DNA of 64,000 bases from Anderseniella sp. Lineage in GTDB: Bacteria; Pseudomonadota; Alphaproteobacteria; Rhizobiales; Aestuariivirgaceae. The DNA is taken from positions 248,001 through 312,000 of the forward strand of contig JANQOK010000023.1 in assembly GCA_028289645.1 (NCBI GenBank), read 5' to 3'. Under the pieces are notes generated by a model. The model was given only the letters and a program-made list of their open reading frames with translations, was not told where the DNA came from and did not search any database. Below are positions 16,362-24,474 of this stretch, one piece after another. Made by a program: the position numbers and the translations under genes. The first letter of the stretch is position 1, and every line of letters begins with the position of its first letter.

Positions 16362-17483
16362 ATGAATTCGGAGTCCAATGACACGGCGCATCTTTGGCAC
16401 AGACTGTCTGATCGTGCCCGGAATTGGGGCTTTGCGTCGGTGTTTTCAGCGCTCCTGCTGGCAGCAATAGCTGTCGGAGGTGCGGCGCTGGTGCCAGGCA
16501 GCCCATTGGCCGGCCTCGCAACAGCATACGTGGTCACGCCGGGACCCGTGCGGCTGGACCCTTCAGTTTACTTCTACGACGGGAGAAAGTACTCCCGCGC
16601 CGGCCGCGTCGTTGCCGCCGTTGGCTCCCGGCACAAGATCGAACTGATATCCGAGGTGGCGAAGCTGCAGGAAAGCGGCCTGGTGGCGGCGGTAACACCG
16701 GCAAACCTGGGACAGTTTATCAAGCTTCAATCACCGGAAGATCTGGATGCAATGCGTGCCGACCTGTCGGAGGCAGTGACCTCTTTGGTGGGCGACATTT
16801 TCACCATGCTCAGGGAAAACGGCCATAAAAAAACTTCCCGAGGGCCGCTGAGCTTGGCATTTGCGGAAACCATCGAAACACCGGGGCTGGCCGAATCACG
16901 CCTGGCGCTTTCGGATTTTCTGCACAATGAGATCAGCCCGCGGGTGTCAGGCGAGATCAAGACGGTGTTTCTCGACCGCGTCTCGACCGCGTTGAAGGTC
17001 ATCATCAAGGATGCACTGGAAAACTACGGGACCGATCTGGTCCGTGGCCGTTTCGACACGGCGCCCATTTCACATGCGATAGATGGAATGCTGGCGGATC
17101 CGCGAATGCTTGATCTGGCTGGCGAGGTACTGGGTGCCATGCTGGATGAACCGCAGGTGATGGACGCCACCCAGAAATTCGCGGCCAGATATTCGGAAAA
17201 CCTCTTCGACAGCTTTTCCAAACTGCCGAGCAAAACTGAAGATGTGCGCAGGCACCGCGCTGAAATGCTGGTGCGGAAATTCCTCAAAACCGTTGAAACG
17301 CTGATTTACCGCAACGATGCGGCCCATCCCGTGATCGTTGCCGTGGCCGGCAACGTGATGAACCGAAAGCGGGGCAGATCGGATGCGGTTCTGATCGTAA
17401 TGCAGGCGGGACAGGTGACCAACTGGGGCACTGACAAGAGCTTTGTGCCTGTCCGGTCGGGATGGCAGGTGACAAGTGATTAA
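16362..17483 (+). CDS. membrane-anchored, largely helical envelope protein next to MlaFE fusion
   Basis: 373 residues. One N-terminal membrane anchor (WGFASVFSALLLAAIAVGGAALV, about residues 22-45) is followed by a short segment with beta character (GPVRLDPSVYFYDGRKYSR) and then a long helical domain with recurrent leucines and a DRVSTALKVIIKDAL stretch. No recognised domain. Its topology (single N-terminal helix, large periplasmic part) and its 8-bp overlap with the ATPase-permease fusion are what one sees for MlaD/MCE subunits, but I cannot find an MCE motif. It may be a functional replacement; this is inference. Confidence 0.6.
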   Translation: MNSESNDTAHLWHRLSDRARNWGFASVFSALLLAAIAVGGAALVPGSPLAGLATAYVVTPGPVRLDPSVYFYDGRKYSRAGRVVAAVGSRHKIELISEVAKLQESGLVAAVTPANLGQFIKLQSPEDLDAMRADLSEAVTSLVGDIFTMLRENGHKKTSRGPLSLAFAETIETPGLAESRLALSDFLHNEISPRVSGEIKTVFLDRVSTALKVIIKDALENYGTDLVRGRFDTAPISHAIDGMLADPRMLDLAGEVLGAMLDEPQVMDATQKFAARYSENLFDSFSKLPSKTEDVRRHRAEMLVRKFLKTVETLIYRNDAAHPVIVAVAGNVMNRKRGRSDAVLIVMQAGQVTNWGTDKSFVPVRSGWQVTSD

Positions 17484-18930
17484 GTTTGAAGGCTTGTCAG
17501 TACAAAGGGGGCCGCAGGCAATCGTAAAAGATGTGGCGCTTGAGTTTCCAGATCACGGCATCACGACGATTATCGGGCCAAGTGGTGCCGGCAAGACGTC
17601 ATTCCTTTATGCTCTGGGCGGCATAGGCAAGGCAGTCGGTCTGACCGTGACCGGCAAGGTGGGCAACTCCAAAGGTCCACCGAAAGATCTGGCGGACGAC
17701 AGTGAACCGCGCGGCAGCATCGTGTTTCAGAGCCCGGCGCTTTATGACGAATTCTCGGTAAAGCAAAACCTCGATCTGGTGGCCAGCAACAACCCCGCGC
17801 CAGATGAAGCAAACCTGTCTGAAGTCTCGAAACTGCTTGAAGGAATCGAGCCCGATCAACTGCCGAATGCCCTGTCCGGCGGCCAGCGGCAGAGGGTGGC
17901 GATCGCCCGCAGCCTGTATGCGGACCACAATCTGATCCTGATGGATGAACCCAATTCCGGGCTGGACATCACGCGAGCCAGGGTGCTGGTTGATACGGTT
18001 CGCCGCGTTGCGCAGACGGGCCGCCATGTGGTGATTGCCGCTCATTATCCCGAGCCGTTCCTGAAGCATGCAACTCAGGTTCTGTTCCTGGACGGCAAGG
18101 GCAACATTGCTCCAATACCTGCCACGGCAGATGGCATTAGAAAAGCGTTTGAGGATGCCGAGAAGGCGGATGTTCCACAGCGACATTCCGGCTCTGTGGT
18201 GTCGATCCGCAGACATTCGGTGTCCTACTGGATACGCGAATTCTTCCGTCGTGAACTCTGGAGCCTGGTGATAGCACCGTCGAACATTCTTTACATTGGG
18301 ATAGCGTGCGCGCTGCTAGCCTTCACCGCATCTTACGTGACGGTCGCGCGCTACCCGTTTTCCGGGTTGCTGCTCGACCTGACGCTTGATGTACTGGTGG
18401 CCGAACTGGGGGCTGCGAATTTCCGCTTTACCGTACCGCTTTTCGTTTCGATTCTGGTTGCCGCCAGAAGCGGTGCGCTGTGTACCACTGACATCGCCAT
18501 GAAATCCCTGTCGAATGAGACGGTTGCGCTCAACCAGTTGCGGGTTCCGATACACCTGTACCGCGGCGCCAGCCTGCTTGTGGTGCTGGCGCTGTCGACA
18601 TTCATTCTTTACGTGATCGGGGTTGTCATCACCTTGCTGATGATCACGGTGGCAGTCGCGATTCCCACGGATGTGCCGCCGGCAATCCTGCGCTCGCTGG
18701 TGATCAGTGACATCGTGAACCAGGACGGTTCGCTGGCAAGCTGGTCATGGATACTGGCCAAGACGCTGTTTTCGGGCGCTGCCATTGGCGTGGTCAGCCT
18801 GGCTATAGGCCGGCGCAGTGTAAAGTCCGGCCGTGACATCACCGCATCCGCCTCTCTGGCCATTCTTGTCAGTGTGCTTGCGGTCATCGCGCTGCACTCG
18901 CTGCTGATCGTTATGGAGTTGGGAGTATGA
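17476..18930 (+). CDS. MlaF-MlaE fusion: ABC ATPase joined to MlaE-like lipid permease
   Basis: 484 residues. The N-terminal ATPase has Walker A GPSGAGKT (34-41), signature LSGGQRQR (133-140), Walker B LILMDEP (153-159) and H-loop His190. After a linker, residues 250-484 form a polytopic domain with the MlaE/Ttg2B pattern: VPLFVSILVAARSGALCTTDIA (320-341) aligns with the AGRxGxxxxAE loop, and the final WSWILAKTLFSGAAIGVVS plus ITASASLAILVSVLAVIALH match the MlaE C-terminus. MlaE proteins move phospholipids between membranes; here ATPase and permease are one chain, whereas Mla systems use two genes. GTG start overlapping the previous gene by 8 bp. Confidence 0.8.
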   Translation: MIKFEGLSVQRGPQAIVKDVALEFPDHGITTIIGPSGAGKTSFLYALGGIGKAVGLTVTGKVGNSKGPPKDLADDSEPRGSIVFQSPALYDEFSVKQNLDLVASNNPAPDEANLSEVSKLLEGIEPDQLPNALSGGQRQRVAIARSLYADHNLILMDEPNSGLDITRARVLVDTVRRVAQTGRHVVIAAHYPEPFLKHATQVLFLDGKGNIAPIPATADGIRKAFEDAEKADVPQRHSGSVVSIRRHSVSYWIREFFRRELWSLVIAPSNILYIGIACALLAFTASYVTVARYPFSGLLLDLTLDVLVAELGAANFRFTVPLFVSILVAARSGALCTTDIAMKSLSNETVALNQLRVPIHLYRGASLLVVLALSTFILYVIGVVITLLMITVAVAIPTDVPPAILRSLVISDIVNQDGSLASWSWILAKTLFSGAAIGVVSLAIGRRSVKSGRDITASASLAILVSVLAVIALHSLLIVMELGV

Positions 18931-19430
18931 GCAGTCAACGCGTCATAACCCGGCTGCTCAACCTCGTGTTCGACTGGCTCAAACAGGCGGCAAAATGGCC
19001 TGATGCGGTTTTCGACTGGACAACCACGACTTTCCGGCGGCAGCTGCAGCCGGAAACCGAAGAGGTTGACGATTGGGTCGATGACGGGCCAGCGCCGGTT
19101 GTGACCCAGCAGCCTACTGTTGGCAGCGATGCGGGCCAACCGCTGGAGATTGTGGTGTCCGAGGTCGTCTCTGATGAAAATGACGAGATCGGCCTGTTCA
19201 CCGGTCTTGGGGCGTTCCTGCGCACGGAAAAGCCACGCGACTACACGGTCGCGGACGGAGTGCTGCAGAAACTGGTTACGGAACTCAAAAACAAGGCTGT
19301 GCATCTGGGAGCAGATGCCGTTGTGTCCACCACGATCAAGCTGGTGCGTGGTGTCGATGACAGCGGGCAGCGCAGACTGAAGATGTCGGCGATCGGGACC
19401 GCCGTCCGACTGAAAGGCACGAACTCATGA
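18927..19430 (+). CDS. YbjQ-like (UPF0145) C-terminal domain protein
   Basis: 167 residues. The first ~75 are hydrophilic with an amphipathic helix (RVITRLLNLVFDWLKQAAKW) and an acidic linker. From residue 73, LEIVVSEVVSDENDEIGLFTGL leads to ADGVLQKLVTELKNKAVHLGADAVVSTTIKL and a closing MSAIGTAVRLK, the LxxxAxxLGADAVV...GTAV pattern of YbjQ/UPF0145 heavy-metal-binding-domain-like proteins, which form pentamers. Its start ATGA overlaps the fusion gene's stop, and its stop overlaps the next start, so it is translationally coupled to both. Confidence 0.6.
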   Translation: MSSQRVITRLLNLVFDWLKQAAKWPDAVFDWTTTTFRRQLQPETEEVDDWVDDGPAPVVTQQPTVGSDAGQPLEIVVSEVVSDENDEIGLFTGLGAFLRTEKPRDYTVADGVLQKLVTELKNKAVHLGADAVVSTTIKLVRGVDDSGQRRLKMSAIGTAVRLKGTNS

Positions 19431-20443
19431 GAGCATTCAAGCACGCGTTGCAGGTATTGTGCGCGACTACAGGCCAGATCCATCAAGATGCACAGGCTTT
19501 TCGGATGCGGGCGACAAAAAACGCCGGTGCTTCGCGCTTCACAGGTTGGCTGGCGGCGGCAGCAGCATTGGCATCTTGCCTGCTGGTTTCACCGGCACAA
19601 AGCCAGGATACGGCAACCACGCTTGCAACCCTGAATACCGTCCATGTTGCTGACGCCGGCGCGCCCTGGTTTACCTCTTGGTTTGAGGAAAAGCAGCAAT
19701 CCGAGGGCGCTTTGTTCAGGCCAAAGATCATGGTTTCGTCCGGCACCTCCCTGCTTGAACAGGTCGCGGCGGACAAGTCGTCAATCGGGCTTTTGAGCCA
19801 GGCGGAACTGGCAGCCGCGAAACCGTTGCCGGATACTATCAGCAGTGCGGCTTCCGGTCTCCAGGTGTGTGCAGCACTGGTGGTCCGCGATGCGGCTGCC
19901 AGCACGCAGGTTGGTGATCTGGCGCTGCTGCCGCAACCGGCCCAAATTGCCGCCACCGGCGATACGGCCGCAATCCTGCGGGCGCTGCTTGGCGCGCATG
20001 GTTTCGATGGCAGGCTGACCGTGTCCGACAGCTCGGTACCCGCCATGATGTCCGGCTTGTCATCGGGAACACTGGCGCTTGCGGCGCTGCCGGTTGAACC
20101 GGACGACGAAGTTCAGCTTCCCGACAATGCCGGAGATGTAAGGTTTATGGAACTGACTGCTGCGGCGGCCGTTGCGACAGCTGGTGAGAGGTTTGCCGTG
20201 AGCACCTATTCCACGAACAGTCTGCTGGGCGTATCGCTGGCATCCGGCATCAATACGGTGTGCGACGACATCATGATCGTTTCATCGGCAACAGGGCAGT
20301 TCAAACCTGGCCAGCTTGCCCGCCGTGACAGCACGACAATCGAAAAACCCAGTGATAGCGGTGGGTTGATCGACCGTACCAGGGCTTCACTGAATGATCT
20401 GTGGAACGTCATCATTGCGACATATCAAGGATCGGCACAATGA
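19427..20443 (+). CDS. exported TAXI-like substrate-binding protein
   Basis: 338 residues. A signal peptide lies at residues 36-60 (RFTGWLAAAAALASCLLVSPAQS); if the ATG at 19505 is used instead of the overlapping 19427 start, it becomes a normal N-terminal signal. The mature part resembles type 2 periplasmic binding proteins of the TAXI/phosphate class: SGTSLLEQVAADKSSIGLLSQAEL, a domain-crossover GLQVCAALVVRD, IAATGDTAAILRALLGAHG and TYSTNSLLGVSLAS. Likely a soluble or membrane-tethered periplasmic carrier for whatever the MlaFE-like fusion moves. The ligand is unknown. Confidence 0.6.
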   Translation: MRAFKHALQVLCATTGQIHQDAQAFRMRATKNAGASRFTGWLAAAAALASCLLVSPAQSQDTATTLATLNTVHVADAGAPWFTSWFEEKQQSEGALFRPKIMVSSGTSLLEQVAADKSSIGLLSQAELAAAKPLPDTISSAASGLQVCAALVVRDAAASTQVGDLALLPQPAQIAATGDTAAILRALLGAHGFDGRLTVSDSSVPAMMSGLSSGTLALAALPVEPDDEVQLPDNAGDVRFMELTAAAAVATAGERFAVSTYSTNSLLGVSLASGINTVCDDIMIVSSATGQFKPGQLARRDSTTIEKPSDSGGLIDRTRASLNDLWNVIIATYQGSAQ

Positions 20444-21360
20444 ACGGAAAATCCGGAAAGTCAGTCAAGAAGCCGGCTGCCAGGAAGCAGCGGGAACAGG
20501 CAACGGGCAAACATAAAGAAGCCAAGGAGAAGACCGTGGCGCAACCGGCCAACGGTCCGGCGTTGGCTGATGACACAGCGCCGTCCGACAGCAGGAAAGG
20601 TGCCGGCAGCGGCGGTTCGGTCGATGCGGTGCCAACTGAGGTCCCGGAGACAGCGGCGGCGGCGCCGGCATCCGGACAGTCGCGACGATGGTTGACGGAT
20701 GGCAATGTAACCCGCTTCATATCGGTCCTGGCGCTCCTCATCGCCTCGGCGTCACTGGCATACATTATCAGCATTGAACGCAATGGAGGCCTGCTGGCAA
20801 ATTCCGCGCGCGCCGTAATGGCAAAGGCCGGAATCGGCGCCGCGCCTACTGCACCGGACAAGGCAACGATGTTGTCTTCGATCCAGTATCTTTCATCAGC
20901 GGCGCGCGGATCTGAGCCGTTCAGCACTGAGCTCGCAGTGACCTACAAGATGGTTGGCGATCATCCGGAAATCGGCAAGGTGTTGGATGAAATCCTGCCT
21001 GGTGCTGAAACCGGCATACCCAGTGTGGAGGACGTCACGACCTCGTATGCGGATATCATATCAGAAATCTATGGATACGGACCCGGGCAACTGCTTGGCC
21101 AGGCTGCCTCCAGCATCACCTCCATCGTCGGGATCAAGACATCTGCGCAGCAGCGCCAGGCGACCATTGAACAAGTGACAGTGCTTGTTGCGGCCGGCAA
21201 GCTGGAGCAGGCCCTGCAGGCGCTGAACAAGCTTGACGGGCAATCCAGGCTGCCGTTCGCCGCGTGGCAGATCAAAGCCCAGAGGCGGGTTGCGCTCGAT
21301 GCCGCCGTTTCCGAAATCAAGCGGATTGCCTTCCTGTCCATCCTCGACGGAGCGTCATGA
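20440..21360 (+). CDS. mitofilin/COG4223-like single-span membrane protein
   Basis: 306 residues. Lys- and Ala/Pro-rich cytoplasmic N-terminus (about 90 residues), one membrane helix (FISVLALLIASASLAYIIS), then a helical periplasmic domain. PFSTELAVTYKMVGDHPEIGKVLDEIL, GIPSVEDVTTSYADIISEI and ALQALNKLDGQSRLPFAAWQIKAQRRVALDAAVSEIKRI follow the layout of the mitofilin domain of alphaproteobacterial Mic60-like proteins. Those proteins shape or tether the inner membrane. The canonical alphaproteobacterial Mic60 is linked to hem genes, which are absent here, so this is probably a specialised paralogue. Overlaps both neighbours by 4 bp (ATGA). Confidence 0.6.
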   Translation: MNGKSGKSVKKPAARKQREQATGKHKEAKEKTVAQPANGPALADDTAPSDSRKGAGSGGSVDAVPTEVPETAAAAPASGQSRRWLTDGNVTRFISVLALLIASASLAYIISIERNGGLLANSARAVMAKAGIGAAPTAPDKATMLSSIQYLSSAARGSEPFSTELAVTYKMVGDHPEIGKVLDEILPGAETGIPSVEDVTTSYADIISEIYGYGPGQLLGQAASSITSIVGIKTSAQQRQATIEQVTVLVAAGKLEQALQALNKLDGQSRLPFAAWQIKAQRRVALDAAVSEIKRIAFLSILDGAS

Positions 21361-21794
21361 GTTTTCCAAGCCACGCCGTTGTTCGCCGAAAACTCCCTTG
21401 GTGGGGGGTCGCGGGGCGGTTTCTGCTGGCCTGTTTTCTGGTGTTTGCGACCTATAATCCGTCCTACTACTCGCTTGCCACCCTGATTGTCAGTGATGTT
21501 TCAAACCCTTCGGCGCGGCTGTTCCTGGGGTTTTGTCTGTTGCTGGCATGGATCATCATCCTGCGCGTTTCCCTGGCCGGTCTCGATCGCCTGGCCTGGT
21601 ATGCAGTGTTGTCGTTTATCGTGATCCTGGGGTTGCTGGAGATCGAGTTCCAGCTGTTCAGGACCCTGAATTCATTTACTGCCATTTTGTTGTTGGAGTT
21701 GCTTGTGGCAGGGATACTGGCATTTGGATTAATACAGTCCTACTGGGTTCGCAGCATTGCCGGCCAGTCGCCGGTTGTGAAACATCCGCCTTGA
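21357..21794 (+). CDS. DUF6524 membrane protein, second copy
   Basis: 145 residues, four hydrophobic segments, with GRFLLACFLVFATYNPSYYSLATL near the N-terminus, the same FATYNPS signature as the protein encoded at 13825. The two copies differ elsewhere, so duplication is old. Last gene of the coupled set (ATGA overlap with the mitofilin-like gene). Function unknown. Confidence 0.7.
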   Translation: MSFPSHAVVRRKLPWWGVAGRFLLACFLVFATYNPSYYSLATLIVSDVSNPSARLFLGFCLLLAWIIILRVSLAGLDRLAWYAVLSFIVILGLLEIEFQLFRTLNSFTAILLLELLVAGILAFGLIQSYWVRSIAGQSPVVKHPP

Positions 21795-21948
21795 TGGGCG
21801 AACTTCCTGTGGGCTGGTTCGAGCTGTCAACTGCACAGCTTACGTTGCGTGACAATGCCACTTTGCCGGGTTAGTGTTTTGCAAACGCATGGCGAACGGC
21901 AACCGCTGTTTTGCGGAAACCGGACAAGCCAAACTGGAGGAAACCGAA

Positions 21949-22380
21949 TTGACGATCAGAAAAGCCGTTTCAGCATTGCTAGCCGGTATTGCCGGATTGA
22001 TGATCAGTGCACCGTCCCAGGCGGCGCCGGTTGCCGCACAGCAGTTGTCCGCGGTCACGGCATTCAGCGGCGGGGCGCACGTTGTGCAGGTGGGCAAGAA
22101 AAAGAAACGCCGGCTGAGGAGGTTTCGCAAGAGGCGCCGCGGTTTCAATCATTTCCATAACGGGTTTTACTATGCGCAGCCGTTCTGGAACTATGGCGAC
22201 TTCTACGAAGACGACTACGACTTTTATGACGATGACGATTATGACGAGCCGGATTATGCAGAGGGCGGCGATGCTCACGAAGACTGGTGCCGCAGGAAGT
22301 ACCGATCATACAAGGTGCGGACCGACACCTGGACCGACTATGACGGCAATACAAGGCGCTGCAGAAGCCCGTTCAACTGA
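21949..22380 (+). CDS. BA14K-like exported protein
   Basis: 143 residues. A TTG start at 21949 is chosen because GGAGG lies nine bases upstream and it yields a proper signal peptide (LTIRKAVSALLAGIAGLMISAPSQAA); ATG at 21892 and GTG at 21874 would add a poor N-terminus. The mature protein has a basic KKKKRRLRRFRKRRRG block, a Tyr/Asp-rich acidic linker, then HEDWCRRKYRSYKVRTDTW and DGNTRRCRSPF, which is the BA14K domain. BA14K proteins are envelope or lectin-like antigens of Rhizobiales. Convergent with the OmpA/MotB-like gene. Confidence 0.75.
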   Translation: MTIRKAVSALLAGIAGLMISAPSQAAPVAAQQLSAVTAFSGGAHVVQVGKKKKRRLRRFRKRRRGFNHFHNGFYYAQPFWNYGDFYEDDYDFYDDDDYDEPDYAEGGDAHEDWCRRKYRSYKVRTDTWTDYDGNTRRCRSPFN

Positions 22381-22413
22381 AGGTTCCGGCTGCTGATCCT
22401 GAGAGCCTTGCTG

Positions 22414-23451
22414 TCACCTGGTGGTGAGTTTCAGTTCGATGCGGCGATTGCGGGTCTTGGCTTCTTCCGTGGTGCCCGGATCTATCGGCTGAAACTCGCC
22501 AAATCCGGCAGCGACCAGATGTTGCGGAGGAATGCCCTGCTGGGCGAGTTCCTCGACAACTGCGATGGCGCGGGCAGACGACAACACCCAGTTTGACGGG
22601 AATTGGGGCGTGTTGATCGGGTCATCGTCAGTATGGCCATCGACCTGCAGAACCCAGTTGAGATCGTCCGGGATTTCGCGCACCAGTTGCTGCATGGCCA
22701 CGGCCAGCTTGGCAATTTCCTGCTGACCTGTCGGCGACAGTGCGGCTTCAGCCTTGCCGAACAGGACTTCGGACTGGAACACGAAACGGTCGCCGACAAC
22801 CCTGATATCGTCACGATTGGCCAGGATACGGCGCAGCCGGCCGAAGAACTCCGACCTGAACCGATTCAGTTCCTGTACCCGCTGCGCCAGTGCGACGTTG
22901 AGACGGCGGCCAAGGTCGACGATCTGCGAGCGGCTTTCCTGGTCCTGTTTTTCGGCCGCTTCAAGCGCGTCATTCAAGGCACCGATCTGCCTGCGCAGGG
23001 CTGCAATCTGCTGGTTGAGCAGTTCCACCCGCGCCAGTGCCTCGGAAGATACTTTCTTTTCACCCTCGAGCCTCTGCTGTAGTGCCGACAACTGGTTGCC
23101 GGCCTCGTTGCCCTGCGACCTGAAGGTATCGACAATGCCCTGCAGCTGGCTGGTCTCGTCGCGGGCGGACCGCAGGTCATCGGTGAGCGCGGCAAGGGTG
23201 GTTTCTATTTCGGCCTTGGACGATTTTTCCAGCGCGAGCAGTTCGGTCAATTCGCTGATCTCAGACCGCAGTCTCGACAGTGCGCTGTCCTGACCGGAGA
23301 TTTCCCGCGCCTGAAGGAACTGGGTGATCATGAACACTGACAAGAGAAACGTAATGACCAGCAACAGTTGCGCCATGGCATCCACGAAGCCTGGCCAGTA
23401 AAAACCGGAACTGTCCTGACCACGCCTGCGTCCTCTGCCGAGACCTGCCAC
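22414..23451 (-). CDS. MotB/OmpA-like peptidoglycan-binding membrane protein
   Basis: 345 residues. One N-terminal membrane helix (YWPGFVDAMAQLLLVITFLLSVFMITQFL), a long coiled coil (residues ~50-185) and an OmpA-like domain at the C-terminus: RFVFQSEVLFGKAEAALSP, VDGHTDDDPINTPQFPSNWVLSSARA, GFGEFQPIDPGTTEEAKTRNRRIEL. It pairs with the TolQ/MotA-like protein encoded 3 bp upstream; the pair should form a proton-driven stator-like complex linking inner membrane to cell wall. The pair is conserved in Rhizobiales beside suhB and efp; its exact role is unknown. Confidence 0.85.
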   Translation of the reverse strand: MAGLGRGRRRGQDSSGFYWPGFVDAMAQLLLVITFLLSVFMITQFLQAREISGQDSALSRLRSEISELTELLALEKSSKAEIETTLAALTDDLRSARDETSQLQGIVDTFRSQGNEAGNQLSALQQRLEGEKKVSSEALARVELLNQQIAALRRQIGALNDALEAAEKQDQESRSQIVDLGRRLNVALAQRVQELNRFRSEFFGRLRRILANRDDIRVVGDRFVFQSEVLFGKAEAALSPTGQQEIAKLAVAMQQLVREIPDDLNWVLQVDGHTDDDPINTPQFPSNWVLSSARAIAVVEELAQQGIPPQHLVAAGFGEFQPIDPGTTEEAKTRNRRIELKLTTR

Positions 23452-23454
23452 GGC

Positions 23455-24474
23455 CTAACTCCGGCCCCGGCCCGGAGGCGCACCGACACGGGCCAGCATG
23501 CGCTTGATTTCAGCGCTTTGCTCCGACTGCTGCTGTGCCCATTGGCGTACGACCTTCTGCTCTTCGCGCATCTGTTGCACGAGCCCATGTACCGCACCGG
23601 CAAGCTGCTCCATGGATTCCGCGCTTTGCGGTCCTGCGCCATTGGACTGCACGGCCGTTTCAAGCGTCCGGTTGATGCGGTCCATGCCAGAGCGAAGCGT
23701 CGACATTTCAGCCTGAATGTGCGGCGGCAGATCGACGGTGCTGGCATATTCGCCAGCGTCAATATCGGTCAGCGTGGCGAGCCAGTCTTCCAGATCGTTG
23801 TAGAACCGGTTCTGCGCCTGCGAAGCCTGCAACTCCAGAAAGCCGAGGACCAGTGAGCCTGCAAGGCCGAACAGGGACGATGAAAATGACGTTCCCATGC
23901 CGGCAAGCGGCGCTTCAAGGCCGGCCTTAAGCTCTTCAAACACGGTGCCGGACTGCGCGGTCGAGATGTTGAGGGTCCGGATCGTCTCTCCGACTGCGGA
24001 CACGGTCTGCAACAGTCCCCAGAACGTGCCGAGCAACCCCAAGAAAATCAGCAGGCCGATCATGTAGCGTGAGATATCGCGGGCTTCATCGAGACGTGAG
24101 GCCAACGAGTCGAGCAACGACCGCAAGGTGATCGGCGACAGAATAGTCAGGCCCTCACGATCGCGAAGCTGGGCTGCCATGGGCGCCAGCAGCCGCGGGA
24201 TGTGCGGAATTTCCAGGCCCGGATTTGCAATTCTGAAGCTGTTGACCCAGTTCACTTCCGGCCACAGCCGGAACACCATGCGAAACGTGTATGCGATGCC
24301 GAGCAGCAGGACCACGATGATGAGGCCGTTAAGGCCCGGGTTGGCCATGAAGGCAATCTGAATGTTGGGAAACAGAACGGCCGCGCCGATGCAGATAAGA
24401 ATGGTGAAAACCGCCATTCGCACGAGATACACCCGCGGCAGTTCCAAGACTTTCAGATGATCCGATGCCAGCAT
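23455..24474 (-). CDS. TolQ/ExbB/MotA-like proton channel protein
   Basis: 339 residues. Membrane segments at about 20-38, 45-65, 140-160 and 195-220. The family loop is seen in RYMIGLLIFLGLLGTFWGLLQTVSAVGETIRTL and in LKAGLEAPLAGMGTSFSSSLFGLAGSLVLGFLELQASQAQNRFY, a MotA/TolQ/ExbB channel arrangement. A helical C-terminal tail follows (MSTLRSGMDRINRTLETAVQSN, MREEQKVVRQWAQQQSEQ). It lies upstream of and is cotranscribed with the OmpA/MotB-like gene. Not Zorya ZorA (see rejected). Confidence 0.85.
   Translation of the reverse strand: MLASDHLKVLELPRVYLVRMAVFTILICIGAAVLFPNIQIAFMANPGLNGLIIVVLLLGIAYTFRMVFRLWPEVNWVNSFRIANPGLEIPHIPRLLAPMAAQLRDREGLTILSPITLRSLLDSLASRLDEARDISRYMIGLLIFLGLLGTFWGLLQTVSAVGETIRTLNISTAQSGTVFEELKAGLEAPLAGMGTSFSSSLFGLAGSLVLGFLELQASQAQNRFYNDLEDWLATLTDIDAGEYASTVDLPPHIQAEMSTLRSGMDRINRTLETAVQSNGAGPQSAESMEQLAGAVHGLVQQMREEQKVVRQWAQQQSEQSAEIKRMLARVGAPPGRGRS

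Noticed and set aside
22414-24474. ZorA/ZorB (Zorya anti-phage defence) from a MotA-like plus MotB/OmpA-like pair
   Set aside because: The pair sits in the common Rhizobiales efp-suhB operon without ZorC/D/E, and the TolQ-like protein lacks the very long ZorA tail. It is a housekeeping stator-like pair.
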